Origin: G963669295 sp963669295
GTDB taxonomy: Bacteria > Bacteroidota > Bacteroidia > Flavobacteriales_D > CALLUQ01
Direction of reading: 5' to 3'
Assembly (NCBI GenBank): GCA_963669295.1
Contig: OY769938.1
Location: 3,224,001-3,288,000 of the forward strand
DNA length: 64,000 nt
In this document: positions 7,286 through 16,551 of the stretch, piece after piece
How the letters are laid out: the number at the start of each line of letters is the position of its first letter
How positions within the stretch are numbered: the first letter of the stretch is position 1
Notes under the pieces: model-generated
The model's database searches: none
What the model saw: only the letters and a program-made list of their open reading frames with translations
What the model was told of the DNA's origin: nothing
Made by a program: the position numbers and the translations under genes

Positions 7286-9586
7286 ATGAGGTATTTCTTA
7301 ATTCCTTTATTGGTGTGGTATTGCGGAACAGCATGGGCACAAAACACTACCATAAGTGGTAATGTTAAGGATGAAGCCAATGGTGAGGCCATGATATTTG
7401 CTACGGTATATGTGAATGGTACTACACAAGGAACTACCACCAACGAGTATGGTTTTTATTCCATTACAGTAAGCAATGAGCATGCTAAAAACGACTCGCT
7501 GGAAATCGTATTCTCTTTTATTGGTTATACGCCTAAAATAAAGCGGGTAAGCATTCAGCAGTCCGAGCACCAATTGAATGCTTCTATTGATGTTACTGCA
7601 CAAGAGTTAAAAACATTTGAGGTAGTGGCTTCCAAAAGCAAGCAGCAAGAAGAACTCAATTCTACCCAAATGAGCATTATACGTATGCCCATTTCTGAAG
7701 TGGCTTACATTCCAACCCTGGGAGGGGAAACGGATGTAATAAAAGTAATGCAGTTGATGCCGGGGGTGGCACAGGGAGGAGAAGGAGGAACAGGCATGTT
7801 TGTGCGTGGGGGAGATGCCGATCAAAATTTAGTGCTGCTCGATGAAGCAACGGTATACAACATTGGGCACCTTTTTGGATTTTTCTCGGTATTCAATCCC
7901 GATGCCATCAAAGACATGACCATGATAAAAGGAGCCTTTCCCTCTAATTATGGCGGCCGACTTTCGTCTATCCTAGACATTAGGATGAAGGAAGGGCACG
8001 ACAAGAAAATACATGGGCAAGGGGGCATTGGGTTGTTGTCATCTCGCGCTACTATAGAAGGCCCCATCACAAATAAATCATCGTTTTTACTTTCAGGCCG
8101 ACGTACATACATTGATAAAGTGTTTAAAACCGTCAATATTTTCATCCCCTACTATTTTTACGATGTTAATGCCAAGGTAAACTATAAGTTTTCCGACCGC
8201 GACCGACTCTATGTAAGTACCTACATTGGCGATGATGTATTGAAGTTTACTGGCGATGATATTGAAGAGGACAGTTCTGAATTAGGGTTTGGCTTTAACC
8301 TGGGCAATATTACCAATACCATTCGTTGGAATAGGGTATATAACCCTAAACTATTCTCCAACATTTCCTTCATTCATACGAGGTTCAAATACGACATACG
8401 TGGTAAGTTCGATCAAAACAATGTATTGATTCGTTCGAATGTGCGAGACCTGGGTGTAAAAGCTGCGTTCGATTACTACAAATCGTCGAGCAACCATATA
8501 CGCTTTGGTTTCGAAGCGATTAACCACAACTTCAAGCCAAACGTAGTAAGCACCGCTGGAGAGATTACCGACTTTTTAGCCAGTTCGGAAGGGGAGAAGC
8601 TGCTTACCCAGGAGTTGGCGTTGTACGGACAATCTGATTTCAATGCAGTAGGAGAAGTGTTGAAGGTGAATACCGGGTTGCGGTTGTCGGGCGCCAATGT
8701 AAAAGGAGAATTTTACATGGGTTTAGAACCACGTGTTTCGGCACGTTATTCACTGTCGGAGTTTGATGCGTTAAAGTTGAGTTATTCGGTAATGCGGCAA
8801 TACATGCACCGTGTATCAAGCTCTTCGGTAGCGTTGCCTACCGATCTTTGGTACCCGGTAACCAATGGTGTAAAGCCCCAAACATCTAACCAGGTGGCGT
8901 TAGGATATCATCGTGTATTTGATCGCGTAAAAACATCACTTTCGGTAGAGGGGTATTATAAAACCATGACCAACCTTACCGAGTACAAGGAAGGGGCTAA
9001 TTTAATTTTGAACGACAACTTTGAAGAAGAGCTTTTGCAAGGCAAAGGAGAATCGTATGGAGCAGAGGTGTTGTTGCGAAAAGAAGATGGAAAATTTACC
9101 GGATGGATAGGCTATACCTTATCGTGGACCACCCGACAGTTTGATGAACTCAATAAGGGCAAAACCTATTTTGCGAAATACGATCGCAGGCATAACATTT
9201 CGTTGGTAGCTACCTATAAGCTCAGCAAACGGTGGACGGTATCTACCGTATGGGTGTATGCTACTGGTTCGCGTTTTACGGCACAAGTAGGACAGTATTT
9301 TGTGCCCAATGCATCGCTTACCGGGGTAGAAACCATTCCTATTTATACCGAGCGCAACGCAGTAGCCATGTCGCCCTCGCATCGCTGGGACATCAATTTT
9401 ATTTTGGGACCAAAGAAAGAACGGAAATTCAGAAGCGAGTGGCATTTTGGAGGCTATAACCTGTACAACCGATCCACCCCCTACCGGGTAGAAGTAGTGC
9501 CTCGCGATGAAGCAGTAGGGTATAAATACCAACAACCGGGCTTGTTTGGATTCATTCCTTCTATAGCGTATAACTTTAAATTTTAA
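7286..9586 (+). CDS. TonB-dependent receptor with carboxypeptidase-regulatory-like N-domain
   Basis: A 766-residue outer-membrane receptor starting at the ATG at 7286, followed by a signal peptide (ends GTAWAQ); the upstream TTG at 7268 is not needed. A carboxypeptidase-regulatory-like beta domain spans about 20-110 (ISGNVKDEANGEAMIFATV, GTTTNEYGFYSITV). A plug domain follows (LMPGVAQGGEGGTGMFVRGG, then QNLVLLDEATVYN), then a long beta-barrel ending IPSIAYNFKF. This is the SusC-related type without the SusC-specific box. Substrate is unknown. The DUF4249 lipoprotein gene begins 3 bp downstream, forming an uptake or envelope pair frequent in Bacteroidota. Confidence 0.93.
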   Translation: MRYFLIPLLVWYCGTAWAQNTTISGNVKDEANGEAMIFATVYVNGTTQGTTTNEYGFYSITVSNEHAKNDSLEIVFSFIGYTPKIKRVSIQQSEHQLNASIDVTAQELKTFEVVASKSKQQEELNSTQMSIIRMPISEVAYIPTLGGETDVIKVMQLMPGVAQGGEGGTGMFVRGGDADQNLVLLDEATVYNIGHLFGFFSVFNPDAIKDMTMIKGAFPSNYGGRLSSILDIRMKEGHDKKIHGQGGIGLLSSRATIEGPITNKSSFLLSGRRTYIDKVFKTVNIFIPYYFYDVNAKVNYKFSDRDRLYVSTYIGDDVLKFTGDDIEEDSSELGFGFNLGNITNTIRWNRVYNPKLFSNISFIHTRFKYDIRGKFDQNNVLIRSNVRDLGVKAAFDYYKSSSNHIRFGFEAINHNFKPNVVSTAGEITDFLASSEGEKLLTQELALYGQSDFNAVGEVLKVNTGLRLSGANVKGEFYMGLEPRVSARYSLSEFDALKLSYSVMRQYMHRVSSSSVALPTDLWYPVTNGVKPQTSNQVALGYHRVFDRVKTSLSVEGYYKTMTNLTEYKEGANLILNDNFEEELLQGKGESYGAEVLLRKEDGKFTGWIGYTLSWTTRQFDELNKGKTYFAKYDRRHNISLVATYKLSKRWTVSTVWVYATGSRFTAQVGQYFVPNASLTGVETIPIYTERNAVAMSPSHRWDINFILGPKKERKFRSEWHFGGYNLYNRSTPYRVEVVPRDEAVGYKYQQPGLFGFIPSIAYNFKF

Positions 9587-9589
9587 CGT

Positions 9590-10474
9590 ATGAAGTCGTT
9601 CTCACTTATGCTTACAATTACCGCCATTTTTACGCTGTTATTGATGGCTTGCACACCAAAACCGTTAGACATTCAGTTGGACGACGTAGCACCAAAATTG
9701 GTAGTGGCTTCACAAGTAATTCCCAATCAAATTATGATTGTTACGCTGTCTAAAAGTTTCAGTGCGTTGGAGTTTAGCCAGGACGACTCCGACAGTATTC
9801 CCGATGAGTTACTGGATCAGTTATTGGTTACTGATGGCACCGTAACCATTTCTTATTTAGGGCAAACCGATACCTTGTACATGGTGGTGCCTGGTTTGTA
9901 TGCCAGCATTACCACTCCACAATACGATAACATTGATTATACTCTGGAGGCTTACGACCCTTATACCGGTCTTTCGGTTACTTCAACTACTCGCATGCTG
10001 CCTTTTGTAGCTTTTGATACGGTATACCTTTCGCGCGAAACGGTAGGTGGTTTTGAAACCATTCGGGTAGATTATGCCTTGAACGACCCTACTGGAGATA
10101 ATTGGTACATGATTAATTTTTACTCGGGCTACAACGACCCTAACGATCTCTCTTCGCCTTTCCAGGAAAATAACGACGGATTGGCAGAAACAGAGTTGCT
10201 GAGCGATCAAACATTTGGCAGCAGTTACCATACCGGGCATTACCATCTTTTTGATGTAGACGAAGAAGAAATAGATACGCTATTCATTACCTTGTCGAAC
10301 ATCAGCGAAGAGTATTACGATTACCTGGCACTGCGAGAACGAGGAGGGAATTTATTTTCGCAAGTGGTTAGTGAACCCATTAACTACCCGAGCAACGTAG
10401 TGGGTGGTTATGGTTTTTTCAATACACACCATCCCAACATTCACATTTTCGATTTAGACAGTTTACCCGAGTAA
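9590..10474 (+). CDS. DUF4249 family lipoprotein
   Basis: A 294-residue protein with a lipoprotein signal peptide (lipobox LLMAC at about residues 16-20). It has the DUF4249 layout: an N-terminal beta domain containing KLVVASQVIPNQIMIVTLSK, the central GTVTISYLGQTDTL, and a strand pattern near YTLEAYDPYTGLSVTSTTRM, with a C-terminal NVVGGYGFFNTHHPN motif typical of the family end (GGYG/FG). DUF4249 lipoproteins are normally encoded next to TonB receptors and are presumed surface partners. Here the genes are 3 bp apart, so they are co-transcribed. Confidence 0.85.
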   Translation: MKSFSLMLTITAIFTLLLMACTPKPLDIQLDDVAPKLVVASQVIPNQIMIVTLSKSFSALEFSQDDSDSIPDELLDQLLVTDGTVTISYLGQTDTLYMVVPGLYASITTPQYDNIDYTLEAYDPYTGLSVTSTTRMLPFVAFDTVYLSRETVGGFETIRVDYALNDPTGDNWYMINFYSGYNDPNDLSSPFQENNDGLAETELLSDQTFGSSYHTGHYHLFDVDEEEIDTLFITLSNISEEYYDYLALRERGGNLFSQVVSEPINYPSNVVGGYGFFNTHHPNIHIFDLDSLPE

Positions 10475-10503
10475 CAAGCTGCTTTGGGTGTTCGATAAAA
10501 CAA

Positions 10504-11916
10504 CTACTGGACTATTAATTGCTTACTTACCCTGCTGGTTGCAGTAGTTAATTGTAACAGGTAAATGCCTTTGTTCCATGTTGCGGTATGAATTACAGCG
10601 TTGTTGCCATTGTAACGCTGTTGATGCACCAATTGCCCATTGTAATTATAAACATCGAGTTGCCCGACATGTGGCGATCGAATAAAAATACGTTCGGTAG
10701 CTGGATTAGGGAAAATAGATAATGCCATAGATGCCGGAGTAGGTGCCATTCCTACTGTACTTTGTTTTTCGCCAATCACAATTACTTCCATATCGGGGCT
10801 GCTGTTGCCGCTATGGGCAATGGCGTACCCTTTGTCGTTGGCATCAAGTAGCATGTGTGCATTGTAAGTTGCACCATCGGCTATCAAAGCATTACTATTC
10901 CAACTGCCACCTGCATTGGTGGCATGGTATACATTTCCGGTATAGAAATTTCCGCTTACTTCATTAATAAGGCAATGTACATTGCCTTGTTGATCGATAG
11001 CAAACTCATAAACCTCACCGGCTGCTGAGGTATTGATTTGTGAAGGCCCTGACCAATTGCCTCCTGCAGGTTTGTCGTAGTAATAAGCATTCCACGGGCA
11101 CCCCCAACAACCGTTTCCGGCTACCATAAGGTGCATGGTGTTGTTGGGGCCAATTTGAAGTTGATTGATGTAATCTTCGCCATTAGGGCTTGCAAAAACA
11201 TTGTAGCTCCAATTGGCGCTTCCCAAATCGTCGTTGTTGGCAATGTGAATTTTGTATGTGCCAAAATTTCCTCCCCGGTAAGCAATATAAGCGGCTCCGG
11301 TATCGGAACAAGTAATGTAAGGCGCTGCACCACTGCCAAAAGGCCCGGGGTCGCTACCTGTAAGCACTTGCGTTGCAAAACTACCCGACTCGTCGGTAGC
11401 ATAAGCAATTTTGTACACGTTGGCACTGTCTTCGGTAATCCATGCTACGTGAACATTGCTTAAAAGATCAATAGTTATTGTAGCGCTGCTATTGCTATTA
11501 GCAGGCATAGAAACAGCTTGTTTGGTCCATGTTCCCATTGCGTTTTTGGCTACCATTAAGAGGCTGTTGCCGTTGTTTGCCTCAAATGCAATACATACTT
11601 CATCGGTATTGGGGTCGATGGCTATGGCTGGCGAAAAGGCCATGTTGGCTGAATCATTGATCATTACCTCAGGGCTCCACATGGCCGTAAGGGCATCGCG
11701 TTCCCGGTAGTAAATGTCCCAACCACCTCCACCGCGTGCACGCTGATATACTGCGTGTAAGTTTCCATTGTTTCCCATTACCAACGATTGGTTATAATCT
11801 ATCTGGTCGCGATCGGCGTTGATGGTGATGGAATCGATGGTTGCGTTGGCCCATTGTGCATAGGAGGTAACACCATTAACAAAAAAGAGTGTGATGCAAA
11901 GTAAACGTTGTAACAT
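10504..11916 (-). CDS. Type IX-secreted protein with beta-propeller-like repeats
   Basis: A 470-residue protein with signal peptide (ends VTSYAQ, residue 21), a body of repeated blades that resemble sialidase/BNR propellers (NGNLHAVYQRARGGGGWDIYY, AIAIDPNTDEVCIAFEANNG, LLSNVHVAWITED, DTGAAYIAYRGG, NTMHLMVAGNGCWG, QGNVHCLINEVSG), and a C-terminal type A sorting domain (LSIFPNPATERIFI, QLDVYNYNGQLV, KGIYLLQLTTATSRVSKQLIV). It is therefore exported through the type IX system and attached to the surface or released. There is no catalytic signature that I can see. Confidence 0.85.
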   Translation of the reverse strand: MLQRLLCITLFFVNGVTSYAQWANATIDSITINADRDQIDYNQSLVMGNNGNLHAVYQRARGGGGWDIYYRERDALTAMWSPEVMINDSANMAFSPAIAIDPNTDEVCIAFEANNGNSLLMVAKNAMGTWTKQAVSMPANSNSSATITIDLLSNVHVAWITEDSANVYKIAYATDESGSFATQVLTGSDPGPFGSGAAPYITCSDTGAAYIAYRGGNFGTYKIHIANNDDLGSANWSYNVFASPNGEDYINQLQIGPNNTMHLMVAGNGCWGCPWNAYYYDKPAGGNWSGPSQINTSAAGEVYEFAIDQQGNVHCLINEVSGNFYTGNVYHATNAGGSWNSNALIADGATYNAHMLLDANDKGYAIAHSGNSSPDMEVIVIGEKQSTVGMAPTPASMALSIFPNPATERIFIRSPHVGQLDVYNYNGQLVHQQRYNGNNAVIHTATWNKGIYLLQLTTATSRVSKQLIVQ

Positions 11917-12027
11917 AGCGATATGGATTAGGTGATAGATTACAAATTACAAAAAAGTTATGCAGTATACATCGTATTGATGATAGAGATGTTGCATCCC
12001 CGGCATAAATTTTGCAATGCTTAATGC

Positions 12028-12441
12028 ATGAAGTACTCTCTTGCTGCATTACTCTTGCTTTTGGCAACCCTTTCCAGTTGCGATATTATGAAGTCGTTAA
12101 CGATCGAAAATAATACGAAGGAAGCGGTGCGCCTCACCATTGTATCGAACGACACTCAGTTTTTCGAATCCGATACTACTTCTTTTAAGTTAACGGCCAC
12201 AGGCTTAACCAAACGTACCGATATTGTTTATCACTTAGGCAATTGGAGTAAAAGCGATTTGGCTCAATTTAAAGCGTCCATCCAGTCGGTGGTAATTGCC
12301 CAGGCATCGGGCGCTGTACGCTTGAATGATGCCGAACAAATTTTTTCATCTTTAAGTGTAAAACGCAAAGGGTTATTGAACCACCGCATTAAGGTGCGCA
12401 TTCGTCCGCTTTTGCCATCCAACTTCACTGTAACGAAATAA
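12028..12441 (+). CDS. Small lipoprotein of unknown function
   Basis: A 137-residue protein with a lipoprotein signal (LLLLLATLSSC, Cys at about 19). The mature part opens DIMKSLTIENNTKEAVRLTIVSND, a beta-rich segment that reads like a small Ig-like fold, and ends in a basic tail (RIKVRIRPLLPSNFTVTK). No family recognised. It is flanked by genes on the other strand and has its own short promoter region. Confidence 0.65.
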   Translation: MKYSLAALLLLLATLSSCDIMKSLTIENNTKEAVRLTIVSNDTQFFESDTTSFKLTATGLTKRTDIVYHLGNWSKSDLAQFKASIQSVVIAQASGAVRLNDAEQIFSSLSVKRKGLLNHRIKVRIRPLLPSNFTVTK

Positions 12442-12494
12442 AAAAAAATGTCCCACACAAAGTGCAGGACGCTTTATTTAAATGCCGATAGCAG

Positions 12495-14879
12495 TTATCG
12501 GTTTAACACAAGTTTCCGTGTAATAACTCCTTCTTCAGAATAAAGGTTAAGCATATAAATGCCATTGCTTTGAGTAGTCAAATCAATGATATACTTGCCT
12601 ACTTCTGTGTTGTTTAGTTCTTCAAAAATAACACGTTGTCCAATATAGTTGGTCACCTCAATTTGTACATCTTGTACACGAGGGAAGCGATAGTCAACGT
12701 TAAAGATGTTTTTTGAGGGGTTGGGGGCTACGTTGAAAATGGTAAAGCTGTTTTCATCTTCAATGCCAGTTATTTGAATACAACCGCCTTCAATCATGGT
12801 AACTGTTTGCTCGTAGTCTTTGTTTACAATATCGATGATGGTATCCAAACAAATTTCATTGGCGGTAATGTTGCTGTAGTAGATGCGGCACAATGGCTCG
12901 TACACAAAGTTTTTGTCGATGGTAGAGTCTTCATACGATAAACCAATTACCTCACCCATGCCAAAAGCATACTCAGGAGTAATTGGGTATTCTTGAGGAG
13001 GACTTAAATTTTGCACCGTTGAAATTTCGATGCCGCTCATTTCAAATTGATACGCTACCACTCGGGTAGTAGGGTTTAAAATGCTGATGTCGATGTATTG
13101 GTTAACCAGGTCTACATTGGTGATGCTTAGGGTAACCGTATCGTTAATGTTCCGCAATCCATCGGGGAAATTGCAATGGTTATGACTGCCTTGCCCCTGG
13201 TGCGAGTGGCTGCTGCCATAATTGATGCATCCAGCCATTAAGGCGGCATCATACACAGTGATATAACCATCGGCATTAAGGTCGTTACAGGTGGTAGGCG
13301 AAATGTCGTCGCCCAAAATATCAGTAACGTACTGATGCGCATCAATCATCGATTGTGCAAGGTCACTGTCAATATCGCCCATCAAAGCTGTTCCGCCACA
13401 GGTGCCCTGGCAATCTTCCACGGCATTGCCATAAGGAACGCCCATACAATCAATTAAAGGAGGGCAGTTGGGCAATACGGTGAATGAAGGTGTGCCAAAT
13501 TGATCACGATCCAATTGGATACACACTTGCGCCCAATTGTTGAGCGAATCGGTTTCGTAGTGCCCCAAAGCATCAGGAGCATGGTCCCAGTTGGTTCTTA
13601 CCACCAGCGTATACTGCCCGGTATCTACATCAGTAATGTCAATCCACTGGCAGGTAAGCGAGGCGTCGTAAATATCGCCACACCCATGAGAAATACCCAT
13701 GGTACTACAGCCATACTGTGCGGTGCCACCACCACTGCATTCAAGATCCATTACACAAAACCCATTTTTAAAACCAATGGGTAGTGGTTGCGAATTGCTG
13801 TCGAATAAAATGTACTCGGCATAACCATCGTAATGGTTGTGATTATGGCAATTGTCGTAGGTAAACTGATCGGGATTGTTGTTGGGATCGCCAATGTAGT
13901 AATCCATGTCGCCAATGTTCTGAATGTGGGTCGTAAAACGCAATATGTCGCGGTTGCCATAACCTTGTAAACATCCTTCATTAATGGCGCAGTTATCGGC
14001 ATTGTTCAATATATCCAGGTAAAGCGAACTTTCTAATACATCCTCGCGCAACAACAAGTCGGGGCCGCTGGGACAATCGGGGCTGCCGAGGTAGTAACAC
14101 GTGTCGGGTACTTGTGCTAACGGGTTGAAGTTACACGCAGTAGGATCCATACAACCCATCGCAGGGCCATTCCAACTGATGGACCAATCGATGGTGCCAC
14201 TACAGTCGCCATTGGCAGTGCCAATACGAATCCAATAAGTTTCAGCGGTATCAAGCAACGCATTTACTTGCGCCAACATGCCGCAACCACCCTGGTTATC
14301 GTCGTAATAAATGGTAGCAATATTGGTGTTGTCGAATACCAATCCCTGGCAATAATCGTATACCCAAATTTTGGTGTCGCAATTGTTCATGCCACAAGTA
14401 GTAATGTTATACATGCCCACCGAGTCGGGCGAAAATTCGTACCACGTATCGGCATTGGGGGCAGTAAAAGTGCCTTCACCAATTAGTATTGGATTTTCGC
14501 AATTGGAGCCAGGAGGACAATTGAACGATACCGATTCCTGGTTGGTGTATTGGCCTCCGGTAGCAATGGAAGTGCCGTCAACAATAATCTCATAAGAACC
14601 ATTGCCATAACCACAACAAATACCATCACCATACGAATCGTAAATGGTAAACGTATGACATTCGTTATCATTAATACAAACGGTGGCGCCATTGGAAGTG
14701 CCGTTTAAAATGATGATCCCCTGACTGTTTTTAAGCTCCCAACTGATTTCATTGGGGTAATTGTCGGGAACCAACACGAGTTCAAATTCAATTTGCCCCG
14801 GAGGACATTGTGCAGCACTTGTTAATGAAATTAATGCAAATGCAAAGACGGTTAGAAGCAAGGTAGCAACTGTCTTCAT
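12495..14879 (-). CDS. Type IX-secreted lysyl-oxidase-domain protein with dockerin-like segment
   Basis: A 794-residue protein. Signal peptide 1-23. A beta domain with YDSYGDGICCGYGNGSYE (about 25-121) follows, then a PPC-like domain (about 125-238) and a GCMDPTACNFNPLA linker (242-255). The lysyl-oxidase domain is at about 275-455. It has the copper-ligand cluster CHNHNHY (His345, 347, 349), GFKNGFCVMD (Lys371) and IYDASLTCQWIDITDV (Tyr404). These align with the copper histidines and the lysine and tyrosine that form the LTQ cofactor in animal LOX. A dockerin/EF-hand-like pair follows (GDIDSD at 501 and DLNADGYITVYDAALM at 533-548). A type A sorting domain ends the protein (FNVAPNPSKNIF to VITRKLVLN). 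An extracellular copper amine oxidase role is inferred. Confidence 0.85.
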   Translation of the reverse strand: MKTVATLLLTVFAFALISLTSAAQCPPGQIEFELVLVPDNYPNEISWELKNSQGIIILNGTSNGATVCINDNECHTFTIYDSYGDGICCGYGNGSYEIIVDGTSIATGGQYTNQESVSFNCPPGSNCENPILIGEGTFTAPNADTWYEFSPDSVGMYNITTCGMNNCDTKIWVYDYCQGLVFDNTNIATIYYDDNQGGCGMLAQVNALLDTAETYWIRIGTANGDCSGTIDWSISWNGPAMGCMDPTACNFNPLAQVPDTCYYLGSPDCPSGPDLLLREDVLESSLYLDILNNADNCAINEGCLQGYGNRDILRFTTHIQNIGDMDYYIGDPNNNPDQFTYDNCHNHNHYDGYAEYILFDSNSQPLPIGFKNGFCVMDLECSGGGTAQYGCSTMGISHGCGDIYDASLTCQWIDITDVDTGQYTLVVRTNWDHAPDALGHYETDSLNNWAQVCIQLDRDQFGTPSFTVLPNCPPLIDCMGVPYGNAVEDCQGTCGGTALMGDIDSDLAQSMIDAHQYVTDILGDDISPTTCNDLNADGYITVYDAALMAGCINYGSSHSHQGQGSHNHCNFPDGLRNINDTVTLSITNVDLVNQYIDISILNPTTRVVAYQFEMSGIEISTVQNLSPPQEYPITPEYAFGMGEVIGLSYEDSTIDKNFVYEPLCRIYYSNITANEICLDTIIDIVNKDYEQTVTMIEGGCIQITGIEDENSFTIFNVAPNPSKNIFNVDYRFPRVQDVQIEVTNYIGQRVIFEELNNTEVGKYIIDLTTQSNGIYMLNLYSEEGVITRKLVLNR

Positions 14880-14978
14880 AAGTGTAGAGTTTTGATGGTG
14901 TAGGCCTTTAAGATAAAAAAATACCGTGGAAACAGCTGTTATAAATAGGAAAAACTAAGGGCATTATTGAAACCCTGA

Positions 14979-15473
14979 TTAGTTGTTGATGATAACGCGT
15001 GGTTTTTTCTTTTTTTGTTCCACCATCTCAGGATTCAAAACAAAACCAAGAATATAAGTAATGCATCCCATTTCTGTGCCGGCCGGCACATCGTATACAA
15101 TGGCCATCTTTTTGCTGGGGTTAACCACCCTATGGGTATAGGTTTTGTAGCGGGTAAGGTTATCGTTTTTTGAATTGTAAATTTCTTTGCGCACCCCCTT
15201 TTTACCCAGCTCAAATAATTTAATGGTTACCCCTTTAGGCATGTCAGATGCATCAAACACAAAATTGTAGATAGAGGCATTAAAAAGCCGTACCTTAAAC
15301 TCTTGCGTTTGCGCTCTGTTATAGGTGTATATGTCTGAAATTCGCGATGAGTCGTAGTAATAATTGCCCAGGAGTTTCTTGATTTCCTGGGTGTCTTTTT
15401 CTTCGCATTGTCCTTGAACTACCCCTGTAGCAAGAATCAGTAGAGCAACTATGAGGGAACCGATCTTGTTCAT
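14979..15473 (-). CDS. Secreted protein of unknown function
   Basis: A 164-residue protein with signal peptide (ends GVVQGQ, residue 22). The mature domain reads like a small beta sandwich: QEFKVRLFNASIYNFVFDAS, GVTIKLFEL, MAIVYDVPAGTEMGCITYILGF. A basic KKKKPRVIINN tail follows. The Ser/Gly-poor composition and the CITYILGF strand resemble Bacteroidota proteins of similar length that I cannot name. Its start overlaps the stop of the upstream lipoprotein gene by 4 bp (ATGA), so the two are translationally coupled. Confidence 0.7.
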   Translation of the reverse strand: MNKIGSLIVALLILATGVVQGQCEEKDTQEIKKLLGNYYYDSSRISDIYTYNRAQTQEFKVRLFNASIYNFVFDASDMPKGVTIKLFELGKKGVRKEIYNSKNDNLTRYKTYTHRVVNPSKKMAIVYDVPAGTEMGCITYILGFVLNPEMVEQKKKKPRVIINN

Positions 15474-16312
15474 GGTGCTACTATTGATGTGCGCATGGCG
15501 ATGATACGTTCTGTTAAAGCGTTGATTTGTGCTGTGGTTACAACCACTTCATCACCATCAATGCCTTCTATGGCATTAAATACCTCGTCAATACCGCTGA
15601 GTTGGGCAATAAGGTTAGGAAGATCGTCTTTTAATAAACCATCTTCAACGTTCGATAATGCGGCAATAAGGTCGCGCAAAATGTCGGCCTGTTCCAATAA
15701 ACTGCCAATGGCACCGCCATCTTCAGCATCTTTTAGCGAAGCACCGAAATACATGCTTTCTACCCATGCTCCTGTAAAAATGATGTACGCCTTTTCATGC
15801 TCATCGTTGTGGTTCACATAATGATCGGCATGCATCTGTAAATTGGAGATAAAGGTTAACATCGAATCAAGATCGTCAATGCTCTGTTCAAATTTCTCGA
15901 GGTTATTGTCGTGATGGTACACTTCACCAAAACCAGTTTGCTCGGCCAGTAACTCCAGGGGTTTCAGGTATTGTTTGGCCGCTGCTTGTTGCTCGTTCAA
16001 TACACAGTAAGTAAGATCGGCACTGTATACTCCAAGGTTAAGCAAGGCTTTGAAATTATTGTCGTAGCCATTTGCCTTTTCAGGGGCATTAACAACTTGC
16101 TCGGAATATGGAAGTCCTGCCGATTGAAATAACATGGCAATTTGTAGAGGAGATGGAAGTGGGTTAGCATGAAAAGCAGCCACTGTTTCAACACTGTCTA
16201 CAGCCATGGTATCTATCAGCACCTCATCAATATCTTCTACTTCGGTTTCACCAGCGCATGAGATGAGCCCCGTACTACCAATAATAAAGTAAAGCAAAAA
16301 TAAGCGACGCAT
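15470..16312 (-). CDS. Helical lipoprotein of unknown function
   Basis: A 280-residue protein with a lipoprotein signal (LISCAGE, Cys about residue 19). The acidic mature part is helical (FEQSIDDLDSMLTFISNLQMHADHYV, LLEQADILRDLIAALS). It contains ITRI-free HADHYVNHNDEHEKAYIIFTGAW, with several His and Asp/Glu that could bind metal; this is only suggestive. It is the first gene of a two-gene minus-strand operon with the secreted protein at 14979-15473. Confidence 0.7.
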   Translation of the reverse strand: MRRLFLLYFIIGSTGLISCAGETEVEDIDEVLIDTMAVDSVETVAAFHANPLPSPLQIAMLFQSAGLPYSEQVVNAPEKANGYDNNFKALLNLGVYSADLTYCVLNEQQAAAKQYLKPLELLAEQTGFGEVYHHDNNLEKFEQSIDDLDSMLTFISNLQMHADHYVNHNDEHEKAYIIFTGAWVESMYFGASLKDAEDGGAIGSLLEQADILRDLIAALSNVEDGLLKDDLPNLIAQLSGIDEVFNAIEGIDGDEVVVTTAQINALTERIIAMRTSIVAP

Positions 16313-16508
16313 TTGTTGGAGTTGTTCGCTTAAAGTTAGTGAAACGATTTCGAATAATACAAATAAAGTAGTGCATGGCTGTTTGAATTGCCAGTTGTTA
16401 ATGGCGGGTTAATGAGGAAGTTGCAACCCTTTTGAGCTTTCTGTTAACAACATTTTACCGATAGGGCATTCTGCCACAAAAAGATTACAAAAAAAGCAGT
16501 GGATTGCG

Positions 16509-16516
16509 TATATTTG
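16509..16516 (+). promoter_or_regulatory. Bacteroidota -7 box (TATATTTG) for the mutase gene
   Basis: TATATTTG matches TAnnTTTG. It lies 35 bases before the ATG at 16552 and inside the longest possible open frame (TTG at 16504), which argues that translation starts at 16552 and not upstream. A weak TTA about 21 bases upstream is the only -33 candidate. Confidence 0.55.
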
Positions 16517-16551
16517 TACGGCCTGAAAAAGGCATTAAATCCACAAGGAAT

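Noticed and set aside
12485..12501. Terminator at the end of the lysyl-oxidase-like gene
   Set aside because: A six-base stem (CCGATA/TATCGG) overlaps the stop codon, but no T run follows in the gene's direction.
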